This document shows, piece by piece, positions 27,752-40,744 of a DNA stretch of 64,000 nucleotides. A model generated the notes under the pieces. It ran no database searches. It saw nothing but the letters and a program-made list of their open reading frames with translations, and was not told where the DNA came from. A program made the translations under genes and the position numbers. Position 1 is the stretch's first letter, and every line of letters starts with the position of its first letter. The DNA comes from Streptomyces thinghirensis. Its GTDB lineage: Bacteria; Actinomycetota; Actinomycetia; Streptomycetales; Streptomycetaceae. The DNA lies in NCBI GenBank assembly GCA_021502835.1, contig JAKFGP010000003.1, positions 62,001 to 126,000 on the forward strand, in the 5' to 3' direction.

Positions 27752-27960
27752 GTGTCCGTTCCTCCGGTGTCCGGGTAGGCCGGGCGTCGGCGACGAAGAT
27801 CCTCGCCTACGTTCTCTGGGACGCCCCTACCCGTACTTCCGTTCCTGCACCACCGGTCGTCGCCACCGGTCCTCACCGACGGGGCGGCCGTGTCGGCGTG
27901 CTCGTGCCGTATCGGATCGGTGAGGATGAAGGGCCCGTCGGCCGACCCGAGGACGCAGTC

Positions 27961-28575
27961 ATGTGCTGGAGCGCGGAGGCCGACCTCGTCGCGGGTGTCG
28001 GGATCGCCGCCGTCGGTGTGGCCTGCGTGACGCGGGCACGACGGAGCCGTGACCTTCCGCTGGCCGCGCTGCCCCTGCTGCTCGGAGTGCACCAGATGGT
28101 CGAGGCGGCGGTCTGGGCCTCGGACGGGGGGAGCGGCCCGGCCACCCTCGCCTGGACGGTCATGGCCCTGCCACTGCTGGCGCTCTGGGTACCGGCCGGC
28201 GTGCTGTGCGCCGCGCCACGGTCCGCGCGGCGCGGGCTGACCGTGCCGCTCGCCGTCGGAGTCGCGACCGCGGCGGTGCTCGCGTACGTCCTCGCCACGG
28301 GCCCGGTGCGGGCGGAGATCCGCGGCCACACCGTCGGTTACCTGGTGGACCTGCCCCACGCCCCGATGCTGACCGCGGGCTACCTCGTCGCCACGGTCGG
28401 CTCGCTGCTGCTGTCCGGCGACCGGGGCCTGCGCGTGCTGGGAATCCTGGCCGGCGCGGGCGCGCTGGTCTGCTGGGCCCTGTGGCGGACGGAGTTCGTC
28501 TCGACCTGGTGCGCGTTCGCGGCGGTGTGCTCGGTGGTCCTGCTCGGCTGGGTGAACGCGCGCCGGGCGCGGTGA
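27961..28575 (+). CDS. DUF6629-like membrane protein
   Basis: An uninterrupted 204-residue frame. The start is taken at ATG 27,961 because the family begins MCWSAEADL; a longer frame from 27,898 lacks support. Seven likely helices, e.g. VAGVGIAAVGVACVTRARR, WTVMALPLLALWVPAGVLCA, LAVGVATAAVLAYVLATGPV, APMLTAGYLVATVGSLLLSG and FAAVCSVVLLGWVNARRA; HQMVEAAVW is a conserved loop. Function unknown. It is convergent with the PucR gene. Confidence 0.75.
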   Translation: MCWSAEADLVAGVGIAAVGVACVTRARRSRDLPLAALPLLLGVHQMVEAAVWASDGGSGPATLAWTVMALPLLALWVPAGVLCAAPRSARRGLTVPLAVGVATAAVLAYVLATGPVRAEIRGHTVGYLVDLPHAPMLTAGYLVATVGSLLLSGDRGLRVLGILAGAGALVCWALWRTEFVSTWCAFAAVCSVVLLGWVNARRAR

Positions 28576-28580
28576 GCGGG

Positions 28581-30221
28581 TCAGCGGACCTCGCAGGGCG
28601 TCAGGTGCCTGCAGCGCCACGTGGAGTTCGGTGCGCTGCTCGCCGGATTCGAGATCGCGGCCGAGTAACCGTTCGATCGTGCGCAGCCGTTGGTAGACGG
28701 TCTCCCGGGACACACCGATGGCGCGGGCGGCGACGGTCTTGTTGCCGGCGGCGTCCAGGTATCCGCGCAGGGTCGTCAGGAGGCCGGTGCCGTGGCGGGC
28801 GTCGTGGTCGAGGAGCCGGCCCAGCTGCCGCTCCGCGTACCCTGCACCCGGGTGTCGTCGCGGAGCGCGAACAGCAGGCGGCGCAGACCGATGTCGGACC
28901 GTTCGTGGAAGGAGCGGTCCGGGGGAGGGGCTGTTCCGGCCCGGTCGCCTCGGCCACCCGGGCCGCCTCGCGGAACGAGCGGGCGACGTCGGCGAGGTCC
29001 GTGGCCGGGGGAGCCGGCGCACACGGTCGCGCCCGGGGCCGGGCCCAGTGCGGTGCGGCTCAGCCGCTCGACGGTCTGCCGCCAGGGCCTGGACGGGCGC
29101 AGCGCCAGCAGAACGCCGAGCCGGGAGGGGACCGAGGAGGCCGACGAGCGCCGGGGCCCCCGTGGCGCTCAGTTCCTCGGCGAGGCGGACCTCGATCCTG
29201 GCGGTGTCCGCTGCCGCCGGGACGTCCACGAGTGCGGCGACGAAGCGGGTGTGCTCGGTGGGCAGCCCCAGCGCCGCGACCCGGGCACACGCGTCCGCGG
29301 GGAGCGGTGGCGCTGCTCGACCAGGTCGCGCAGGGCGTTGCGGTGCGCGGTGCGTTCCCCAGGGCGTGGGATGGGTGAGACGGGCGATGGTGAGGGCCAT
29401 CGCGGTCCGCTCCAGCACGGTGACGTCCTCGGGCCCGAAGACCGGGGACGCGGCCGAGTCGTACGGGCCGGGGGAGCATGGCCACCCGTCCCCAGCCCTC
29501 GCCCTGGTACTCCACCGGGGCCACGAGCCAGCCCTCGGGGCCGCGCAGACCGGTGTGGTCGGCGGGCGGGGTGGCCCGGGAACGCCGTTCCCAGTCGGTG
29601 AGCGCGGCCTCCGTCGTACTGCCGGAGGGTTCGCAGACCATCGCCCGGTGGACCAGGTTCTCCAGCACGACCGTGTGCCCGCTCATCTCCGCCGCGGCGC
29701 GCACCACGTCCTCGGGGCCGGCGCCGCGCAGGGTGAGGGGCGGTGAACGCCTCGTGGACGCGCTGGGTCCTGCGCATCGCGTCCGCCTGGCTGCCGAGGA
29801 TCAGCGTGTGGACGACCTGGGTCACCTCCAGGAAGTTGACGTCCTTGGCGAGGGTGACGAGAGGCAGGCCGCGTGACCGGCAGGCTTGAACCAGGGCGTC
29901 GGGCGGCCGGTGGTAGCGGCGGACGAGTTCGATGACGAGGGCCGCGGCACCGACGTCGGCCAGTTCGTCCACGTAGCGGCGTACACCGGCGGGGTCGTCG
30001 GGCAGCGGCATGCCGGTGGTGAGGACGAGTTCGCCGCCCTTGAGGAAGGAGGCCGGGTCCGTCAGTTCGGTGATGTGCACCCAGCGGACCGGACGGTCGG
30101 TGTGGTCCCGGCCGGTCACCACCCGCGGATCTCCACCGGCCAGGACGGGCAGCGCCAGCACGTCGGCCACGGTGAGCGGACGGCCTTCCGGTACCGGGGC
30201 TCTGCGCTGGTTCTCGCTCAC
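28581..30221 (-). CDS. PucR-family regulator of the gab operon
   Basis: GTG at 30,221 after GGGAGG. About 545 residues: an N-terminal PucR sensory domain (LTVADVLALPVLAGGDPRVV, WVHITELTDPASFLKGGELV, LTTGMPLPDDPAGVRRYVDE, RYHRPPDALVQACRSRGLPL), a middle GGDEF-like region (29,000-29,600, the most damaged part), and the C-terminal HTH_30: LLTTLRGYLDAAGNKTVAAR, AIGVSRETVYQRLRTIERLL. These regulators often activate purine or amino-acid catabolic genes. It is divergent from gabT-gabD across 222 bases containing a perfect inverted repeat, so it probably controls GABA use. The stop at 28,581 assumes a break near 28,605. Confidence 0.8.
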
Positions 30222-30353
30222 GGTGCCTCCCTGCACCCGCCACTCTGACAAGCCGTGCTGACCTGCGCAAGGGCGCCGATCCGGCGTCCGTGGCACCGGT
30301 GACGGACGCGGTGGGGCCGCGTCGGTTGACACATCGTCCGGATACCGCGCCCC

Positions 30354-30381
30354 GGCCGGACAGATCACGCGTTGTCCGGCC
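30354..30381. promoter_or_regulatory. Inverted repeat GGCCGGACA-N10-TGTCCGGCC
   Basis: Perfect 9-base arms (30,354-30,362 and 30,373-30,381) in the PucR/gabT intergenic region; a further GTCCGG lies at 30,336-30,341, right after a TTGACA (30,326-30,331). A likely binding site for the adjacent PucR regulator. Confidence 0.6.
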
Positions 30382-30443
30382 GTGGACCGCGTGGCATGCT
30401 CGGGGAACCGCAGTACAACCGACGACCAGGCCGGGAGACGAGC

Positions 30444-31710
30444 ATGACCGCACTGTCGCCGCACCTTCGCCAGGCCACGCCCGTGGTGGCCGTCCGGGGC
30501 GAGGGCGTCCACATCCATGGCGAGGACGGCCGCCGCTATCTGGACTTCACCGCCGGCATCGGAGTCACCAGCACCGGACACTGCCACCCCAGGGTCGTGG
30601 CCGCCGCCCAGAGCAGGTGGCCACGCTGGTCCACGGTCAGTACACGACCGTCATGCACCTGCCGCTGCGGCACCTCGTCGACAAGCTCGGCGAGGTGCTG
30701 CCGGCCGGTCTGGACAGTCTGTTCTTCACCAACTCCGGCAGCGAGGCGGTGGAGGCGGCGCTGCGCCTGGCCCGCCAGGCCACCGGTCGGCCCAACGTCC
30801 TGGTGTGCCACGGCGGATTCCACGGCCGTACCGTCGCCGCCGCCTCCATGACCACCTCCGGCACCCGCTTCCGGTCCGGCTTCTCACCGCTGATGAGCGG
30901 CGTGGTCGTCACCCCCTTCCCGACGGCCTACCGCTACGGCTGGGACGAGGAGACCGCCACCCGCTTCGCCCTCCGGGAGCTCGACTACACCCTCCAGACC
31001 ATCTCCTCGCCGGCCGACACCGCCGCCGTCATCGTCGAGCCGGTACTCGGCGAGGGCGGGTACGTACCCGCGACCCGCGCCTTCATGGAGGGCCTGCGGG
31101 AACGCGCGGACCGGCACGGGTTCCTGCTGATCCTGGACGAGGTGCAGACCGGCGTGGGCCGCACCGGCCGCTTCTGGGGCCACGAGCACTTCGGCGTCAC
31201 CCCGGACATCCTCGTCACCGCCAAGGGCCTGGCCAGTGGATTCCCGCTGTCCGGGATCGCCGCGTCCGAGGACCTGATGCGCAAGGCGTGGGCGGGCTCG
31301 CAGGGCGGCACGTACGGTGCCAACGCGGTGGCGTGCGCGGCGGCCTGCGCCACGCCTCGACGTCGTACGCGACGAGAAGCTCGTGGCGAACGCCGAGGCC
31401 ATGGGGGCGCGGCTGCGCCACGGGCTGGAGGCGGTGGCGGTCCGACCCCGGCCGTCGGGGACGTGCGCGGCCTGGGGCTGATGCTGGGCAGCGAGTTCGT
31501 CACCGAGGACGGCGACCCGACCCCGAGACCGCCGCCCGGGTCCAGCGGGCCGCCGTCGATGAGGGTCTGCTGTTGCTGCTCTGCGGGGCCTGGAACCAAG
31601 TGGTCCGGATGATCCCGGCACTGGTGATCGGCGAGCCGGACGTCGACGAGGGGCTCCGGGCGTGGACGGCCGCCGTCGAGGCGGGCACGTCGGGAGCGGC
31701 GGACCGATGA
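30444..31710 (+). CDS. gabT: 4-aminobutyrate-type aminotransferase (class III)
   Basis: ATG at 30,444 after GGGAG. About 420 residues, PLP-dependent: [100 protein letters not shown] and [20 protein letters not shown], where the Lys of TAKG is the PLP Schiff-base residue. It moves the amino group of GABA (or a similar omega-amino acid) to 2-oxoglutarate. Its stop overlaps the start of the succinate-semialdehyde-type dehydrogenase gene, which would oxidise the aldehyde product. Breaks near 30,610, 31,355, 31,440 and 31,525. Confidence 0.85.
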
Positions 31711-33175
31711 ACACGGCGAGGAAGGACCCCATGACCGGCACACCGACCCAGCTGTTCGTCGGCGGCGCCTGGACGGACGCCGCGGACGGCGCCGTCATGC
31801 CCGTGGACGACCCCGCGACCGGCGAGATCCTCTGCCATGTCGCCGACGCGGGCCCCAAGGACGCCCGCCTTGCCCAGGACGCGGCGCTCCAGGCGCAGGA
31901 GGAGTGGGCCCGTACGGCACCGCGGGCGCGCAGCGAGATCCTGCGCCGCGCCTACGAGATCATCCTCGACCGCACCGACGAGCTGGCCCACCTGATGACG
32001 TCCGAGATGGGAAAGCCGCTGACCGAGGCCAGGGGAGAGGTGGCGTACGCGGCGGAGTTCTTCCGCTGGTTTCTCCGAGGAGGCCGTCCGCATCGACGGC
32101 GGCCACGGCGTCCTCCCCGACGGACGCAACCGCATGCTGCTCTCCCGGCGCCCGGTCGGGCCCTGTCTGCTGATCACACCGTGGAACTTCCCGCTGGCCA
32201 TGGGCACCCGCAAGATCGGCCCGGCGATCGCGGCCGGCTGCACGATGGTGCTCAAGCCCGCCCCGCAGACCCCGCTCTCCAGCCTGGCCCTGGCCGCCAT
32301 CCTCAAGGAGGCGGGACTGCCGGACGGCGTACTGAACGTGATCACCACCTCCCGGGCGGGGAGGTGTGCGAACCGCTCCTGCGCGGCGGGCGGATCCGCA
32401 AGCTGTCCTTCACCGGCTCCACGCAGGTCGGCCGGCTCCTGCTCGCCCAGTGCGCCGACACGGTCGTACGGGCCTCGATGGAGCTGGGCGGCAACGCGCC
32501 CTTCATCGTCCTCGACGACGCCGACCTGGACGTGGCCGTGGACGGCGCGATGATCGCCAAGATGCGCAACATGGGCGAGGCGTGCACCGCCGCCAACCGG
32601 TTCTTCGTCCACCGCTCGGTGGCCGGGGAGTTCGCGCGGCGCCTCGCCCGGCGGATGGAGGCGCTGGTGGTGGGCCCCGGCACCCGGGACGGTGTCGACG
32701 TCGGCCCGCTCATCGACGCCGCCGGGCGCGCCAAGGTCGAGGAGCTGGTGTCCGACGCGGTGGAGCGCGGCGCGCGGGTCCTCTGCGGCGGCCGTACGCC
32801 CGAAGGCCCCGGCTGCTTCTACCCGCCCACGGTGCTCACCGACGTCAGCCCGGACAGCCGCCTGATGGGTACGGAGATCTTCGGCCCCGTGGCGGCGATC
32901 CCCACCTTCGACGACGAGGACGAGGTGGTACGCCGCGCCAACGACACCCCTGGGGGGCTCGTCGGCTACGTCTTCACCGAGGGCCCTCGACCGCGCCCTG
33001 CGCGTCAGCGAGCGCCTCGAGGTCGGCATGGTCGGCCTCAAACACCGGGCTCGTCTCCAATCCGGCCGCGCCCTTCGGCGGCGTCAAGCAGTCCGGGCTC
33101 GGCCGGGAGGGCGGCACGGTGGGGATCGAGGAGTTCCTGGAGTACCAGTACATCGCGATGCCGACGGCCCGGTGA
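31707..33175 (+). CDS. gabD: NAD(P)-dependent succinate-semialdehyde dehydrogenase
   Basis: ATG at 31,707 overlaps the gabT stop (ATGA); a second ATG at 31,731 is possible. About 487 residues of the aldehyde dehydrogenase family: [60 protein letters not shown] with the general base Glu, and [20 protein letters not shown] with the catalytic Cys. The C-terminus is [20 protein letters not shown]. With gabT it converts GABA to succinate. Breaks lie near 32,075, 32,360, 32,950, 32,985 and 33,045. Confidence 0.9.
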
Positions 33176-34697
<1,522 letters not shown>

Positions 34698-34698
34698 G

Positions 34699-34734
34699 GG
34701 GCCGGCTCGACACCTACGGGTGTCGAGCCGGCCC
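34699..34734 (+). terminator. Terminator after argG
   Basis: GGGCCGGCTCGACACC (34,699-34,714) and its exact complement (34,719-34,734) form a 16-pair stem with a four-base loop, followed by TTCTGTTTCT. Confidence 0.9.
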
Positions 34735-35040
34735 TTCTGTTTCTCGTCCCGGTGCATGGCTTGCGTGAGCGATGAGGCTCGAACGGCACCTCTTGTCTCG
34801 AAGGCCACTAATTCCCAGTTCACAGTGAACGCAAGAGGTCCGCAAGCGACGCAAGCTGTTTACGTGCCAAATCCCGTCACGAGGCGAGGACCGTTGACAA
34901 ACAGATGACGCGATAGAAATCTGATGACGCACTTTCCGCAAAGAATCGACTGTCCTGCTCAATTGGCGCGCATGGTCGGTGCTTCCCCTCCCCGTCGACC
35001 TGTCGCGCTCCCCGACTCCCCACGGAACAGAGGACCCCCA
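34735..35040. other. Intergenic region with promoter of the GH87-like gene
   Basis: About 300 bases, relatively AT-rich at 34,790-34,970. A consensus TTGACA lies at 34,894-34,899 with AAATCT 17 bases on (34,917). The leader to the ATG at 35,041 is then about 115 bases. No gene is seen. Confidence 0.45.
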
Positions 35041-38000
35041 TGAGATGGAGATCCCTCGGCCGACGGTCGCTGACGGGCACCGTCGTGGCCGGGCTGATGA
35101 CGGTCGGGCTGCTCCCGCTGCCCTTCGCGGCCGGCGCGCACGCCGCGACGGCCGCCGCCGACGTCAACCTCGCCCTCGGCCGTCCGGCCACGGCCGGCGG
35201 CTCGCACGGCGCGTACCCGGCAGGCAACACCACCGACGGCACCCAGGCGTCCTACTCGGGAGGGCCCGGCCGGCTCCTTCCCCCAGTGGTGCAGGTCGAT
35301 CCCGGCGAGGCTCGCGACGTCGAACGGGTGGTCCTGGAACTGCCCGCGCGGCTGGGAGAGCCGCAGCCAGACCCTCTCCCTCCAGGGCAGCACCGACGGC
35401 TCCACCTTCAGCGCCCTCGCCGGCTCCGCCGCACGGGCGTTCAGCCCGGACCGGACCAACACCGTCGCCGTCGACCTCACCTCCCCTCCGACGCCCGCTA
35501 CGTCCGCGTCCACGTCACCGGCAACACCGGCTGGAACGCCGCACAGTTGGCCGAACTGGAGGTGTACGGCGAGGAAGTGGTCACCGAGCCGCCCCCCACC
35601 GGCACCAACCTGGCCCGCAACAAGCCGGTCGAGGCCACCTCGTCGGTGCACTCCTACGTCGCGGCCAACGCCACCGACGACTCCACCTCCACCTACTGGG
35701 AAGCGGCCGGCCACCCCGCCGACCTCACCGTGCGGCTCGGCGCCGACGCGGACATCAGCGCCGTGGTCGCCAAGCTCAACCCGGACCCCGTCTGCGGCCG
35801 CCCGGATTCAGAGCATCCAGGTGCTCGGCCGTGTGCAGGGCCAGAGCGAATTCACCTCGCTGCGTGCCCGCGCCGACTACTCCTTCAGTCCGGGCACGGA
35901 CAACACGGTGACCATCCCGGTCACCGGCCGCGTGTCCGACGTACGGCTCCGGTTCTTCTCCAACACCGGCGCGCCCGGCGGCCAGGTCGCCGAGTTCCAG
36001 GTCGTCGGCACCGTCGCGCCCGCGCCCCGACCTGACCGTCACCGGGCTCGACTGGTCACCCCCGGACCCCTCCGAGCGGGACGAGGTCACCGTGAACGCC
36101 ACGGTCCGCAACGCCGGCACCGCGCGTTCGGCCGCGACGACCGCGGACGTCACCGTGGAGGGAACGGCCGCCGGCAGCGCGGAGATACCCGCGCTCGACC
36201 CCGGTGAGTCCGCCGAGGTCGCCGTCGCCACCGGCACCCACGCGGCCGGCGACTACGCGGTCGCCGCGGTGGCCGACCCGCGCGACACGGTCGCCGAACT
36301 GGACGACTCCAACAACAGCCGCACCGCCTCCGACCGGCTGGTCGTCGACCGGGCCCCCGGACCCGACCTGGAGGTGCGCTCCATCACCACCAACCCGGCC
36401 AACCCGGCCGTGGGCGCGAAGGTCTCCTTCACCGTCGCGGTGCACAATCGCGGCACGAGCGCCGTCGAGGCCGGCTCGGTGACCCGGCTCCAGGCCGGCC
36501 CCACCACCCTGAACGGGACGACCGGCGAGGTGGCCGCCGGTGCCACGGTGAACGTGCCGATCAGCGGCACCTGGACGGCGGCAAGTGGTGGCGTCACCCT
36601 CAGCGTGACCGCCGACGCGACCGGCGTCGTCACGGAGACCAACGAGAACAACAACGTGCTCGCCAAGTCCCTCGTCGTCGGACGCGGCGCCGCCGTCCCG
36701 TACACCGAGTACGAGGCGGAGGACGGCCGTCACAACGGCACCCTGCTCACCACCGACGCCAAGCGCACCTTCGGGCACACCACTTGGGCACCGAGTCGTC
36801 CGGCCGCAAGTCCGTCCGGCTCGACTCGACCGGTAGTACGTCGAGTTCACCTCCACCACACCCACCAACTCTCATCGTGGTGCGCAACTCCGTCCCCGAC
36901 GCCCCCGGCGGCGGGGGGAGCCGAGGTCACGATCAGCCTCTACGCCGACGGCGACTTCGTTAGAAGCTGACCCCTGTCGTCCAAGCACAGCTGGCTGTAC
37001 GGCAACACCGACGACCCCGAGGGCCTCACCAACCGGCCCGGCGGCAGCGCGCGGCGGCTGTTCGACGAGTCCCACGCCCTGCTGGACCGGACCTTCCCTG
37101 CAGGGCACCGAGTTCCGCTCCCAGCGCGACGCCGGCGACTCGGCCGCGTTCCACGTCATCGACCTGATCGACCTGGAGCAGGTCGCGCCCCCGGCGCCCA
37201 AGGCCGGCGAACTGCACCTCGATCACCGAGTACGGGGCCATCCCCTGGCGACGGACTCGACGACACCGACGCCATCCAGCGCGCCGTCACCGCCGACCAG
37301 GAGGGCGTGATCCCCTGCGTGTGGATCCCGGCCGGGCAGTGGCGCCAGGAGCAGAAGATCCTCACCGACGACCCGCAGAACCGTGGCCAGTACAACCAGG
37401 TCGGCATCCGCGACGTCACCATCCGCGGCAGCGGGCATGTGGCACTCCCAGCTCCACACCCTGACCCCGCCGCACGAGGCCGGCGGCATCAACCACCCGC
37501 ACGAGGGCAACTTCGGCCGACGTCGACGACAACACCCAGATCTCCGACATCGCCATCTTCGGCTCCGGCACCATCCGCGGCGGTGACGGTCAACCACGAG
37601 GGCGGCGTCGGCCTCAGCGGCCGCTTCGGCGAGGACACCAAGATCAGCAACGTCTCGATCGAGCACGCCAACGTCGGCGTCTCAGGGCCGGCCGCGACTA
37701 CGCGAACATCCCCGAGCTGTGGGGACCCGGTGACGGCCTGGAGTTCACCGGCATGCGCATCCGCAACACTTATTATGACGGCATCAACTTCGCCAACGGC
37801 ACCCGCAACTCCACGGTCTACAACTCCTCTTCCGCAACACCGGCGACGACTCGCTCGCGGTGTGGGCCAGCAAGTACGTGAAGGACACCTCCGTGGACGT
37901 CGGCCACGACAACCACTTCCGCAACAACACGATCCAGCTCCCGTGGCGGCCAACTGCATCGCGGTCTACGGCGGTTACGGCAACACCATCGAGAACAACG

Positions 38001-38423
38001 TCATCTCCGACACGATGAACTACCCGGCATCATGCTCGCCACCGACCACGACCCCTGCCCTTCTCCGGCGGACCCTCATCGCGAGCAACGCCCTGCACCG
38101 GACGGGCGGCGCGTTCTGGAACGAGGACCAGGAGTTCGGCGCCATCACCCTCTTCGCGCAGGGCAGGACATCCCGGCGGTGACCATCCGGGACACCGACA
38201 TCCTCGACTCGACCTGTGACGGCATCCAGTTCAAGACGGGAGGCGGTGCGATGCCGGACGTGAAGATCCAGAACGTCCGCATCGACAAGTCCAACAACGG
38301 ATCGGGCATCCTCGCGATGGGCGGCGCCCGAGGCAGCGCCACCCTGACCGACGTCACCATCACCAACTCGGCCGAGGAGGACGTGACGATCGAACCGGAT
38401 CCCAGTTCAAGATCAACCGGTGA
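35041..38423 (+). CDS. Large secreted alpha-1,3-glucanase-like protein (GH87-type beta-helix)
   Basis: About 1,125 residues. Signal peptide (VVAGLMTVGLLPLPFAAGAH, cut near AHAAT); two discoidin domains (to about residue 340; RYVRVHVTGNTGWNAAQLAE); two CARDB domains (PDLTVTGLDWSPPDPSERDE and PDLEVRSITTNPANPAVGAK); a CBM6/35-like module (YTEYEAEDGRHNGTLLTTDA); then a right-handed beta-helix catalytic domain from SITEYGAIPGDGLDDTDAIQ to the end. GDGLEFTGMRIRNTYYDGIN and RNTGDDSLAVWASKYVK carry the paired Asp residues expected of the active site. The sequence pattern is that of GH87 mycodextranase/alpha-1,3-glucanases, which attack fungal cell-wall glucan; the family assignment is from memory of the domain. 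About fifteen frame breaks; monocistronic. Confidence 0.75.
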
Positions 38424-38482
38424 GGTCAGCCGGCGGTCCACCCGGGACCGCCGGCAGCACCCTTTCGGCGACGCGGAAGCAC

Positions 38483-39073
38483 CTATCGTCGTCGTCGGGC
38501 ATGCCGTCCTCGCGCTCAGACGGAGAGTTCGTAGGAGCCGCCGCTGTCCTCGCGTCCTCGGCCACCACCAGGCTAAGCGAGGCACGCCCGGGCCGGCGTC
38601 CGCCCCGTCGCCGCCGGAGGAGATGGCGACGGTCCGGTTCGCGGAGGCCGCCGCGCGACCCAGGACCTTCTTCGCCTGCGCGGTCTCTCCCAGGGAGTTC
38701 GGCCGTCCCGGCGACCGAGAGCTCGTCGTAGGACGCCGAGAGCTTCACCGTGTGGGTCTCGAACCTGACAGTCGCCTCGGGTGTCGGGATCTTCCTGCCG
38801 TCGGCGAGTTCGGTCGACCGTCGTTGCCGTAGGCGTTCTGCGCCGGACTGCCTCGGGCGTTCCCAGAGCGCCGGCAGGTCGGACGGTTCAGCGCCGTGCA
38901 GCTGCGTTCCGGACACGCTTCGACGGCGGGGCATCGTCCGTGGCCGAGCGGTGGCCGGCCCCCGTTTGCCGGAGCTCTGCGCGTCGGCCCCGGGCGATGG
39001 TCACAGCGCCGCCCGCCAGCGCACCGACCAATACCACAGCGGTGATCGCCTGGGCCGCCGCGCTCATGCCCAT
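38483..39073 (-). CDS. Secreted or membrane-anchored hypothetical protein
   Basis: Starts MGMSAAAQAITAVVLVGALA, a signal anchor, then a polar stretch, WERPRQS-like linker and a conserved-looking block TVRFETHTVKLSASYDELSV AGTAELPG (split here between two frames). The end is uncertain because of several breaks; a TAG at 38,483 is the best guess. No family recognised. It is followed downstream by the GH87-like gene, convergent, and preceded by the PLC-like gene on the same strand. Confidence 0.45.
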
Positions 39074-39143
39074 GCTCGGGTCTCAGCGAATCGTCCGTCA
39101 TGTCCCCTGCCCCGACGTGCGCGTTCCGTGCGCGTCGCGGAGC

Positions 39144-40744
39144 CTATCCGGTGATCGTCCGACGGGAAGCGCGATGTTCCGCAAGGCGTTCGGCGTTGAG
39201 GTTCCGCGACCGCGCCGAGCGCGTCGCCGATCGTCGCGTAGTCCACCGCGATGAAGTTGACCGGTCTGCCGCGCTGCCGCTCACAGGTGTGCGCCCGCTC
39301 CAGCACCCGCTGCCGGGAGTTGACGAGCCCGGCGTCCAGCCGCAGCCCGCCGCCGGCCGTGACGAAGTGGTTGAGCAGGAACAGCCGCTTGTCGGCGCCG
39401 CCCCAATTCGGCGGAGGCAGGACATCTCGTCCGGGCTGCGGAACGCGAACGGCGTCTCCATGCCATTACCGGTAGAGTTCGGTACCACGGCGCCGGGCCC
39501 GTCGGCCTTCTCCGCGAACAACCAGGCGCCGAGCGCTGTCGATCGTGTCGCCCAGCTTCGGCCACGGCCAGGTCCGGACCGCGTCCGGCTCGAACGGCAG
39601 GTCGGACAGGCCGGCCTGCCGGAAGGCGCTCTGGATCGCCACGGGGTGAACGCCGTCCTGGAGGATCGGGTGACGACCTCCGTGGGGTTGCCGCAGCCAG
39701 TCGCCGATCTGGCGCAGCGTGGGTGATTCGAGAGCGGCGCCGCACACCGAGTGGCACGGCCACATCCCGGGGTGGGGGCGGGTTCACCGCTCAAGTCGAG
39801 GTGAGCCGGCGGCGCAGGGCGGGGAAGTCCGAGGTGCTCAGCCGTTCCGCGACCTCCTCGGGCCGCTCCCAGCAGTGTGTCGAGGGAGCAGGACCCGTAC
39901 CCCGGCATTGAGGCTGACCGACGATGTCCGGGTCCTGGAGGGCCGATGAACCAGTCCGCCGTCGTGGCCATCGCGTTGTGCGACGCGAGCTGGGCGATCT
40001 CGTCGCCGGCGGGCGTCGCACAGCTCCCGGCGCTACCCTGGCAGATGCGCGGTGATGACCGGTGATCGCCACCGGCGCCAGCATCGTGCCCACGAGCGCG
40101 CACGCCACGTGACGGCGAAGATCAGGGGTGGGGCCGTGTCGCGGGTCGGTGAGCACCGGCACGCCGGGCCTGGTCTGCCGGGCCCAGCCGACGGTGATCA
40201 GCAGGGCGCCGGCGGCGGCAGGATCACCGCGACGACGGTCGCGCTGGTCAAGGCTGGTCTGACGGCGTTGGCCTGGATGTGCCGAGGAGATCCGCAGCCG
40301 ATGAGGCCACACCTCGGGCGTGTCGAACAGCGCGACCCCCGGTGTGAGACGCAGCAGAACCGACAGCGCCATCACTGAGGCGGCGGCGGCCGGCACCCGG
40401 CCGAGGGCGTCGGCCGGCGCTTGGTGGGGGGCGTGAAGAACCACAGCGGGGTGAGCGCGGCGGCGCAGAGCACGGCCGCCGCCGAACACCACCTCCTGGA
40501 AGAGACGGGTGATGGAACGTGCGCGGTCCACCGGGGCCAGCGCCTCGTGCGAAGGGTCGAGGTCGACGGTGATGACCCGCGCCCCTACCCGCGTCCGCAG
40601 CAGCTCCGCGGCAGCTGCCCGGACCTGGTCCGTCGCGCGACCGGCGCGACGCGGCCAGCGCCGCCTACCCCGTTCATTTGCCGTCCGCACCCGTGGGTCT
40701 GGTGGCCGGCGCGCGCGTCCGACGGCACCGATCGCGTCAAGCAA
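39144..40744 (-). CDS. Membrane protein with PI-PLC X-like phosphodiesterase domain
   Basis: The C-terminal 330 residues resemble PLC-like phosphodiesterases: SHNAMATTADWFIGP and LQDPDIVGQLNAG-like (a TIM-barrel start with His), THCWERPEEVAERLSTSDFP, MWLCHSVCG, PTEVVT-IL-QDGV, DSGRRLVVFAEKADG, YGMETPFAFRSPDEMSCLP, RLFLLNHFVTAGGGLRLDAG and INFIAVDYATIGDALGAVAE. Upstream (40,050-40,744) are hydrophobic stretches suggesting N-terminal membrane helices. The catalytic His at the HNAM motif is present. Substrate unknown; bacterial PLC-X proteins cleave phosphoinositides or related lipids. The frame is broken about ten times and the start is not resolved. Confidence 0.55.

Noticed and set aside
27142..29418. 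A 758-codon open frame on the minus strand.
   Set aside because: It joins GPP34 in its real frame to PucR and antisense DNA of the membrane protein gene by chance; high GC leaves long shadow frames open.
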